Shown one piece after another: positions 1-5,987 of a stretch of DNA of 8,619 nucleotides. Each line of letters starts with the position of its first letter. Within the stretch, counting starts at the first letter, position 1. Under the pieces are notes generated by a model. The model worked only from the letters and a program-made list of their open reading frames with translations, did no database searches and was not told where the DNA came from. Origin of the DNA: Microcaldota archaeon (GTDB taxonomy: Archaea > Micrarchaeota > Micrarchaeia > Anstonellales > J096); NCBI GenBank assembly GCA_025058915.1, contig JANXEC010000020.1:1-8619 (forward strand), given 5' to 3'. The position numbers were made by a program, and so were the translations under genes.

Positions 1-1392
1 AAAGAACATGAGATAATTCTGATAGACAGGAATGATAGTCCTGGAGGGAGAGCTAGAGAGTTGAAGATTGGAAACTATAGATTTGATAGAGGGCCATCAT
101 GGTATATAATGCATAGACTCTATTCCAACTTCTTCTCTCAAATAGGCAACCCTGAGATCACTCTTATTCCTCTGAAGAGATCCCTCAGAGTATATAGCAA
201 CAATGGTTTTATCGATCTCTATCCTGATGATCGGAAGAATGCTGAGATATTTGAGAGACTAGAGAGAGGAGGTGCTGAGAAATACAGGAGGTTCATGAGT
301 AGGGCTAAGAGCCTGTATGAGAGAACCATGAGGCACATCTATGATGATTATCGCTCAATATCCCCATCTCTCCTAAGTCTGATCGGATCTAATCTAGACC
401 TATTGTTAGAGAACACAGATAGTTATGTGAATAGATTCTTCAGTAGTGAGATAGCTAGGAACATCATGAAATTCCACTCTGTATTCTTAGGTGATGTGCC
501 ATGGAAGATTCCTGCTTTCTACATCCTTCTCATACCCTCCTATCTATCTGAGAATGTGATGTATCCTAAGGGAGGGATGTACAGGATAGTAGATGCTCTG
601 TGGAGCTCTATAGAGAGAGTTAGATTCTTCCCAAAGGCAACAGCTACTGAGCTGAAGATCCAAGGGGATGTTGCAAAAACACTCAAGATTGGAGGAAATA
701 ACAGGGTCGTTGAGTTGGAGAGAGGGAAGATACTGAAAGATCTAGCTCTCGATAGAGATGAGACGGAGATAGAGGGAGATGTGTTCATCTTGAATAACAG
801 GAGAGATGTGTTGAGATACATAGGGAGGGAGGTGAGGCAGTATGGAGATCGTTCTCCTATAGGGGTTGTATTGGTGTATTTGGGGATAAGGACAGATAAT
901 AATAACTTAGAGCATCATAATATATACTTCAGTAAACAGCTAGATGCTCACTATAGGGCTATCGATAGAACTCAGAACATACCTGATGATTTTTCATTCT
1001 ATTTCCACATTCCATCTGTAACTGACAAATCCTCTGCTCCAGAGGGAGCCCATTCTGTAATGCTCCTCATCCCTGTTCCAAAGGCTCTGGAGATAGATTC
1101 TAGGTGGATAGCAGAGAGAGCGATTCGGAAGTTGAGGGAGTTGATAGGGGATTTTGAGATAGAATGCAACATGATAGTATCTCCTGAAGATTTTCAAATG
1201 AGCTATTTAGACAGGAGTTCATTTGGATTGTCCCATACTCTATTCCAATCAGCGATGTTCAGATCCAAGAACTATGCAGAGAACGTCAAGAATCTGTTCT
1301 ATGTGGGTCAGAACACAAATCCTGGAATAGGGGTTCCATTAGTTCTCTCCTCGGCTATTATAGTGAAGAATCTAATATCTGAGCTAAAGTAG
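1..1392 (+). CDS. crtI: CrtI-family phytoene desaturase (FAD-dependent), 5' end missing
   Basis: This frame is open from base 1 and ends at TAG 1390-1392, giving 463 residues of a protein whose start lies upstream of the window. CrtI enzymes use FAD to introduce conjugated double bases into phytoene or related C30/C40 polyenes during carotenoid synthesis, usually at the membrane. Seen: near the start, the end of the Rossmann beta strand with an acidic tip (IILID), the family motif PGGRA (window codons 14-18) and FDRGPSWYIM (codons 28-37); near the end, YVGQNTNPGIGVPLVLSSA, which matches the C-terminal FAD-contacting signature of CrtI/CrtN enzymes, although the usual GAGTHPG is changed to GQNTNPG. 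The GxGxxG loop should lie just upstream, so about 25-35 residues are missing and the full length would fit the family's roughly 490-500 aa. Whether it is a desaturase of phytoene, dehydrosqualene or a later carotenoid cannot be told. No other carotenoid gene is in the window. Confidence 0.92.
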   Translation, partial: KEHEIILIDRNDSPGGRARELKIGNYRFDRGPSWYIMHRLYSNFFSQIGNPEITLIPLKRSLRVYSNNGFIDLYPDDRKNAEIFERLERGGAEKYRRFMSRAKSLYERTMRHIYDDYRSISPSLLSLIGSNLDLLLENTDSYVNRFFSSEIARNIMKFHSVFLGDVPWKIPAFYILLIPSYLSENVMYPKGGMYRIVDALWSSIERVRFFPKATATELKIQGDVAKTLKIGGNNRVVELERGKILKDLALDRDETEIEGDVFILNNRRDVLRYIGREVRQYGDRSPIGVVLVYLGIRTDNNNLEHHNIYFSKQLDAHYRAIDRTQNIPDDFSFYFHIPSVTDKSSAPEGAHSVMLLIPVPKALEIDSRWIAERAIRKLRELIGDFEIECNMIVSPEDFQMSYLDRSSFGLSHTLFQSAMFRSKNYAENVKNLFYVGQNTNPGIGVPLVLSSAIIVKNLISELK

Positions 1393-1393
1393 G

Positions 1394-1407
1394 AAACTTT
1401 TTAAAAT
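1394..1407 (+). promoter_or_regulatory. Archaeal BRE/TATA promoter for the downstream operon
   Basis: The only intergenic gap (1393-1429) contains GAAAC followed by TTTTTAAAAT (1398-1407), matching an archaeal B-recognition element plus TATA box. The TATA centre lies about 27 bases before ATG 1430, the distance expected between TATA and the transcription start. No Shine-Dalgarno sequence precedes that ATG, so the mRNA is probably leaderless. No comparable element was noticed in front of the following genes, so this is the likely promoter of the whole 1430-8619 cluster. The T-run 1398-1402 could also help end transcription of the desaturase gene. Confidence 0.68.
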
Positions 1408-1429
1408 AGAATGATGTTAAAAAAATAAT

Positions 1430-1912
1430 ATGAATATTGAAACCATAGACATGGAGATTCCTGAGTCATCTAGCATAATAATAGGTCATTCGCATTTCAT
1501 AAAGACAGTCGAAGACATATATGAGACTTTCATAAATACAAATCCTAACATAAAGTTTGGAATTGCTTTCAATGAGGCTAGTGGCAAGAGGCTGATAAGA
1601 TATGATGGCAATGACCAGGAGATGATAGAAGTAGCTATCAGGAATGCTGAGAGACTAAAGGCTGGTCATACTTTTGTGATAATGATGAAAGGAGGATGGC
1701 CCATAAATGTTCTGAATTCTCTCAAGAGTGTTGTGGAGATATCTAGAATATATGCAGCAACATCAAATCCATTGAGAGTGGTTGTTGCTATCGATAGTGA
1801 CAGGGCAGCGATACTGGGAGTTATGGACGGATATGTTGTTCAGGGAGTGGAGAGAGATAGTGATAGGGCTGAGAGGCATGCTCTCTTGAGGAAACTAGGA
1901 TATAAGAGGTGA
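1430..1912 (+). CDS. Adenosine-specific kinase family protein (PF04008, DUF355)
   Basis: A complete 160-residue protein, the usual length for PF04008. Recognisable family blocks in order: IPESSSIIIGHSHFIKTVED (residues 10-29), KFGIAFNEASGKRLIRYDGN (42-61), AGHTFVIMM (78-86), PINVLNSLKSV (91-101), IYAATSNPLRVVVA (107-120), ILGVMDGYVVQGVE (128-141). From knowledge of the family: a Pyrobaculum homolog binds adenosine and AMP and its structure was read as carrying a modified, possibly phosphorylated, histidine; the true cellular role is unknown. His20, His22 and His80 are the visible candidate histidines here; I cannot say which corresponds. It should be a soluble cytoplasmic protein. ATG 1430 is preferred because the TATA box is correctly placed for it. 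Its TGA is followed at once by the next gene, and it seems to head an operon of membrane proteins, an unexplained association. Confidence 0.92.
   Translation: MNIETIDMEIPESSSIIIGHSHFIKTVEDIYETFINTNPNIKFGIAFNEASGKRLIRYDGNDQEMIEVAIRNAERLKAGHTFVIMMKGGWPINVLNSLKSVVEISRIYAATSNPLRVVVAIDSDRAAILGVMDGYVVQGVERDSDRAERHALLRKLGYKR
1906..1912 (+). promoter_or_regulatory. Shine-Dalgarno site deciding the start at 1919
   Basis: GAGGTGA overlaps the stop codon of the PF04008 gene. It lies 6 bases before ATG 1919, a normal spacing, but directly touches ATG 1913, which leaves no spacer. This favours 1919 as the start of the small gene. Confidence 0.65.
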
Positions 1913-1918
1913 ATGAAA

Positions 1919-2227
1919 ATGGATCTAGATCTGAAGCTCAGAGAGCCCGGATTGGAGCAGAAATCAGAAACATTTGAGAGGTTCATGGAGAAATATGCAA
2001 ATCAGATAGAGGAAATAAGGAAGAATGCTGAGCAGCAGTACAACACAGAACTATCCAAACAGGGAATACAAGAAATATTACTGCTGCTATGGCTCATAGA
2101 AGATAGTGATGTGAAGGTTCTTGAGAAATTCAGAACACTCCTAAATAAACTGTTCAAGAAAGGTATCATAGAATCGCTCAAGAGATTTCTTATGCCCGAG
2201 AGGAATTATAAGAAGAGAAAAAGATGA
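1919..2227 (+). CDS. Small helical protein with basic tail, unknown function
   Basis: A 102-residue protein (104 if ATG 1913 is used; the Shine-Dalgarno position favours 1919). I do not recognise a family. It is rich in Glu, Lys, Leu and Gln, with few Gly or Pro, so it should be mostly alpha-helical: a charged amphipathic stretch early (FERFMEKYANQIEEIRKN), a short very hydrophobic helix EILLLLWLIED in the middle, too short for an ordinary membrane span, then an amphipathic basic helix (LLNKLFKKGIIESLKRFLM) and a tail YKKRKR. No signal peptide and no cysteines, so it is probably cytoplasmic or lies on the inner membrane face. Its stop overlaps the start of the next gene (ATGA at 2224-2227), implying translational coupling to the big membrane protein. 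It could be a cytoplasmic partner of that complex; this is inferred from position only. Confidence 0.75.
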   Translation: MDLDLKLREPGLEQKSETFERFMEKYANQIEEIRKNAEQQYNTELSKQGIQEILLLLWLIEDSDVKVLEKFRTLLNKLFKKGIIESLKRFLMPERNYKKRKR

Positions 2228-4998
2228 TATTACTCCTGGTTGGATTGGTTTTATCTTTTGCACTGTATCCACCTGGAGGATCTATTATAAGTACTCAACC
2301 AACATCTTTCTACGAAACTTTTTTTGCATTTGGCAGAGGCAGTTCTTGTGGATCGATTCAGCCTCCAGCAGCCAGTCTATCCTGCATTCTAACAGTATAT
2401 GATGGGGGGTTCAAAAATTTTCCTGGTGGGTGTAGTTGGATTGAAACTAACTGCAGCTGTATAAATACTGGAAATACGACATGTACTAAATCCTTTTCAT
2501 GCAGAGTTTCAATTCAAGTATCTGGTCTCTCTTCTGGAGAGGGATACGCTAACTTGAGTTGCGATCTTGGTTACGCTAGTAGCTCAAATCCTTTACTGTT
2601 TGACTTTAGGGATCCTGAAATATATGAAATGATTACCAATCCACCTTCACCTTTCTATCAGGAGCAGATTACATTTAGATATTGTGTTAGAGACGATAAT
2701 CCTGATATAGAATGTAACATATCTCTCAATAATATAGTTATATCAACTGATCAAATATCCGGTAATAATGGTTGTATATCAAAACAAATCTCTCTGAACT
2801 GGGGAAACCACAGGATCTCTGTTAGATGTGCTGACAAGACAAGATATCCCCGTTGGATAGGACTAAAGAGGGTTTCAGAGAGATCTATCGATATTAGTCG
2901 ACATACTACTCAGACAGCTTCTGTAAGTATCATTCAGCCTGAGGATCTATTTGCTACAAACAACACTACCACTAAACCAGTAGTTATAAAGTTTCGTGTA
3001 ACAAATAGTCCAACAGAGAGATTGGATTGTAGAATAGTTGATGTTGATACCTCTGAGCCACTTGCAAATATTCATGATGTCCTCAACAACAGTGAGGTTA
3101 CGTATAGAATACCAGAAAATATAGACAATGGTGTATACAAATACAGAGTGGAATGTACTGATAGGGGCCCTCGAAATGTAGGTAGATCTGAGATTAGGAG
3201 ATTCATAGTTGATAGGGAACCTCCTGCTGTTAGAATAGTCTATCCAGTAGAGAATTCGCAAGTATATGATAATCCTGTGAATTTAAGAGGCAGAGTTGAG
3301 GATAGTATTCCAAGTCCAAACCAAGTAAATTGTACCTTTAGTATGAACCCTGGTTCATCAATATCCTTTCCAAATCAACCTCCTGTTTCAGATATTAGTC
3401 ACCTAGTTAATCTAAATCCAAATTCTGATACTATCACACTATCCCTAACCTGTACAGACATGGCTGGTAATACGAATTCCACTACAGTTCGATTCAGATA
3501 TGTAGATGGAGTTCCACCAACAATAAGACCCATCTTTCCAATAGGTACCTCTGTGAATACAGATACTACAGAGCTCAGGGTGGAGGTGAATGATGCAGGC
3601 TCATATACCTGTACATTCAATTGGACTAATCCTAGTGGTGTTCGACAGAATCGCCAAATATCAGGTACAGGAAACAGGATCCTAGCTGCCCAGATAGATA
3701 CCAGTACCGCAGGAAACTATGTATGGAGTGTAGAATGTGTTGATGCTAAGGGAAACATAGCAAGAACAGATATGATGTATTTCTCGAGATCTCTCCAACA
3801 ATCTAGTGGAGGAAATCAAAACATAATGTGTTCTGGTAATAACTCTAATAACAGAATGCAAACTCTGTTCGGGATAGTTGCTATTATAGGAATTATGTTT
3901 ATTGCCTTAGGGTATATGTTCGGTAATATCCTCAACAATCAGGAGATCTTGTTAGGTGTAAAGGGAGAGTTAAGATCTTATGTAGTTACGATATTAGTTT
4001 TTGTATTTGTACTCGCAGTCACAGAGACTTTCTACTGTGCTCATATGAATGATCTGATAGATCGAGGGAGAAGTAATGTATCTTATCTATCTAACAAGAT
4101 GTCTAATATAACATATTCATTAGCAAGAATCTATAGCATGAGTTCTATTCTATCATCTATCACACCTCTGGAGTGGTCTACGAGCATGTTCATAATAGAG
4201 CTGAATCATAGGGAAAATTTCAACAAGAAGATATACGAATATGCTACAAACGTCCAGGGTATTCTGAACCTGTTCACATCAATTGTTTTCAATCTCAATT
4301 ACTATACTAGATTAGTCGAATTCCTCGTACAGTATTCCTATACTTTCCTACTGTATTTGGCTCTCATAGCAAGAATAATTCCAATGACAAAACGTATCGG
4401 ATCTACTCTACTTGGTATCTCCCTGACTATAATATTTATCTTGCCATTCACCTATAATGTCACAACATCAATACTGGTTAGTGTATCTAACGACATAATC
4501 AATATATTGTTGAATAGAATCAAAATTGTAGAGGCAAAACTCAGCGGAATTTATTTTGATATAGTTCAAAAGATAGATTTCCTATCTGGATTAGCTGTAT
4601 GGAATAATATATTATTAATGACTTGGACCTTTGCGAAATTCGGTTACTGGTTGTTTCTGCAGGTCTGCCAGGTGATTGGAATATGCTATCCAATAGCCTA
4701 CCCCCTGTTCACAGTATGGGGAGATATGATATATGCTATTTTCAAAATGATATTTGCAATCGTGTGGAGCATAACAACATTATCTATCAACCAGAAAGGT
4801 GTAGGGGGAACACAGGACATGATCGAAGCCTATGAAACTCTCCTCGACCATGGAACTATGACTCTACTAGCATTCATGAACCTCATCCAGATTGTTTATT
4901 ATCTAATTAACATAATCGTAGTAATTGTATCGATAAGATCTATATCTCTGTTGGGTGGGGGTGATTACTTCCTGTATGGTATTGAGGAACGTATTTAG
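2224..4998 (+). CDS. Large surface protein: Cys-rich head, four Ig-like repeats, polytopic VirB6/TrbL-like membrane domain
   Basis: A 924-residue protein. Residues 1-14 form a hydrophobic signal sequence. Residues 42-113 hold eight cysteines (42, 54, 70, 77, 79, 87, 93, 113). Residues about 130-521 hold four Ig-like repeats. A membrane domain follows: TM1 about 548-567, charged loop, TM2 about 585-605, a segment of about 100 residues, TM3 about 700-716, basic loop R717-I-I-P-M-T-K-R-I-G, TM4 about 727-748, hydrophobic segments about 796-848, a final TM about 882-904, then RSISLLGGGDYF. Sequons N-x-S/T are frequent outside, suggesting N-glycosylation. The membrane part shares its scaffold and motif with the next two genes. 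VirB6/TrbL-like is my reading of topology and context, not a proven homology; a surface adhesin or receptor is the main alternative. The start overlaps the previous stop, and no strong Shine-Dalgarno precedes it. Confidence 0.85.
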   Translation: MILLLVGLVLSFALYPPGGSIISTQPTSFYETFFAFGRGSSCGSIQPPAASLSCILTVYDGGFKNFPGGCSWIETNCSCINTGNTTCTKSFSCRVSIQVSGLSSGEGYANLSCDLGYASSSNPLLFDFRDPEIYEMITNPPSPFYQEQITFRYCVRDDNPDIECNISLNNIVISTDQISGNNGCISKQISLNWGNHRISVRCADKTRYPRWIGLKRVSERSIDISRHTTQTASVSIIQPEDLFATNNTTTKPVVIKFRVTNSPTERLDCRIVDVDTSEPLANIHDVLNNSEVTYRIPENIDNGVYKYRVECTDRGPRNVGRSEIRRFIVDREPPAVRIVYPVENSQVYDNPVNLRGRVEDSIPSPNQVNCTFSMNPGSSISFPNQPPVSDISHLVNLNPNSDTITLSLTCTDMAGNTNSTTVRFRYVDGVPPTIRPIFPIGTSVNTDTTELRVEVNDAGSYTCTFNWTNPSGVRQNRQISGTGNRILAAQIDTSTAGNYVWSVECVDAKGNIARTDMMYFSRSLQQSSGGNQNIMCSGNNSNNRMQTLFGIVAIIGIMFIALGYMFGNILNNQEILLGVKGELRSYVVTILVFVFVLAVTETFYCAHMNDLIDRGRSNVSYLSNKMSNITYSLARIYSMSSILSSITPLEWSTSMFIIELNHRENFNKKIYEYATNVQGILNLFTSIVFNLNYYTRLVEFLVQYSYTFLLYLALIARIIPMTKRIGSTLLGISLTIIFILPFTYNVTTSILVSVSNDIINILLNRIKIVEAKLSGIYFDIVQKIDFLSGLAVWNNILLMTWTFAKFGYWLFLQVCQVIGICYPIAYPLFTVWGDMIYAIFKMIFAIVWSITTLSINQKGVGGTQDMIEAYETLLDHGTMTLLAFMNLIQIVYYLINIIVVIVSIRSISLLGGGDYFLYGIEERI
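2611..3786 (+). repeat. Four tandem Ig-like repeats in the ectodomain
   Basis: Protein-level repeats of the 924-aa protein (residues about 130-521). Each has a first cysteine on an early strand and a second in a [VL]-x-C-x-D motif: pairs 164/202, 269/311, 370/410 and 463/505, always 38-42 residues apart, as for an intradomain disulfide. The second-cysteine motifs read VRCADK, VECTDRG, LTCTDMAGN and VECVDAKGN, spaced 109, 99 and 95 residues. Linkers such as DREPPAVRIVYP and DGVPPTIRPIFP join domains in the manner of bacterial and archaeal Ig-like surface repeats. The first copy has extra cysteines and is the most diverged. The DNA itself is not a close repeat, so the duplication is old. Confidence 0.75.
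4957..4965 (+). promoter_or_regulatory. Strong Shine-Dalgarno inside the upstream gene, for ATG 4976
   Basis: GGGGGTGAT closely matches the complement of the archaeal 16S rRNA 3' end and sits 10 bases before ATG 4976. It lies within codons 912-914 (Gly-Gly-Asp) of the upstream gene. It supports 4976 over the in-frame GTG at 4955, which would start before the site. Confidence 0.65.
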
Positions 4999-5983
4999 TA
5001 TTATTATTGTATTTATCACTATCAACTATTCTACCTGTTCTATACAACCGTTAACAAACGATTTGCTCTCAATGGCCTACTCATTCGTAGGTCTAATATT
5101 ATTAGGTTTGGTAATATTTACGATGTACAGCTATGCTGTTGCAGATCAACAGAAGAAAATAATCCTGAGAACTCAAGTCATAAACTATCTGTTCGGAGTT
5201 TTGATATTGATTGCAGTTCCATCTTTCACAGCATTCCTGTGCAACATACAGATGTTCCTGTTTAGTGATTCGTTTTCAAATCAAAACTATCTAAATGCCT
5301 CGCTGAACATCTTACAGAAATACATGGATGAAACTCTAAGTAAAACTTTCGATAATTACCAAACCATAGCTATGAGGGAAGGACAGTCAAACACACCATA
5401 TTCATTTATGTTTCTATCTTTTCAGCTAACAGGAACAACCATTCTGTATCTCATTATGAGCAAAGACCAACCAAATCTAATCACAACAGCAATTCATAGA
5501 TCTCTAAGACCAGTTGTGGTAACATATTTACCATACAAACAGTATATGGTGTATAATTCAATTACAGACAGAATATCGAGAGATATGGAGATGGTATATG
5601 TGGGTTTGAATATGCATATATTCATATTGAACATAATAAACTCTGGACTGTTTGCAGGATTGGTTATTGTTGGTGTGGTTGGTAGATTGATACCTGGATT
5701 GAGAAAGGCAGGGGATATGTTGATTGCATTTGGTTTGGGTATGCACATACTGTACCCATTTCTATATTCGATATATCTTCAGTCTTTTGATGAAATATTT
5801 AACCACGATAGAAACCTGTACAATCAGGAATATGTGAAGAATGTTTTTGTGAATGCATATTCGTATTATCAGATAAGTATATACCAGCTCATGATCATAA
5901 CACTACCTAACCTAGCCCTAGCCTCAGTCGCTGCATTTACAATGAATGCTTATAAAACTTTTGATTTTATAGAATCTATGTGA
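4976..5983 (+). CDS. Polytopic membrane protein, VirB6/TrbL-like scaffold
   Basis: A 335-residue protein from ATG 4976 (342 if GTG 4955 were used). ATG is chosen for its Shine-Dalgarno at 4957-4965 and because it gives a clean signal-like N-terminus, MVLRNVFSIIIVFITINYS. It overlaps the upstream gene by 23 bases. Visible membrane segments: about 35-53, then a charged loop (ADQQKKIILRTQ), about 69-88, about 220-236, basic loop R237-L-I-P-G-L-R-K-A-G246, about 247-265, and a C-terminal span about 300-324 ending in a short TFDFIESM tail. The loop motif and its following proline (P261) match the two flanking genes at identical spacing, so the three share a common core. This is the smallest member, lacking the Ig-like and cysteine-rich outside parts; the segment between the second and third spans is about 130 residues. 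Function unknown; a membrane channel component is an inference. Confidence 0.83.
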   Translation: MVLRNVFSIIIVFITINYSTCSIQPLTNDLLSMAYSFVGLILLGLVIFTMYSYAVADQQKKIILRTQVINYLFGVLILIAVPSFTAFLCNIQMFLFSDSFSNQNYLNASLNILQKYMDETLSKTFDNYQTIAMREGQSNTPYSFMFLSFQLTGTTILYLIMSKDQPNLITTAIHRSLRPVVVTYLPYKQYMVYNSITDRISRDMEMVYVGLNMHIFILNIINSGLFAGLVIVGVVGRLIPGLRKAGDMLIAFGLGMHILYPFLYSIYLQSFDEIFNHDRNLYNQEYVKNVFVNAYSYYQISIYQLMIITLPNLALASVAAFTMNAYKTFDFIESM

Positions 5984-5987
5984 TAGT

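Noticed and set aside
61..1392. Desaturase gene starting at TTG 61 inside the window
   Set aside because: The frame is open to base 1 and the 20 upstream codons encode the expected beta strand and PGGRA motif, so the real start is before the window.
1411..1428. Tiny ORF (ATGATG...TAA) before the PF04008 gene as a leader peptide
   Set aside because: Only five codons and upstream of the transcription start predicted from the TATA box, so it is probably not transcribed.
540..3620. Minus-strand ORFs at 540-821, 994-1197, 2947-3261 and 3399-3620
   Set aside because: They are opposite well-supported genes (desaturase and Ig-like ectodomain) and have no recognisable content.
4623..4835. Plus-strand 70-codon ORF in another frame
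   Set aside because: It lies wholly within the membrane domain of the 924-aa gene and has no independent support.
5494..5748. Overlapping minus-strand ORFs at 5494-5748 and 5558-5746
   Set aside because: Shadows of the 335-aa membrane protein, covering its conserved loop motif on the other strand.
4955..5983. Longer form of the 335-aa protein from GTG 4955
   Set aside because: The strong Shine-Dalgarno (4957-4965) would fall after this start; ATG 4976 is well spaced and gives a normal signal-like N-terminus.
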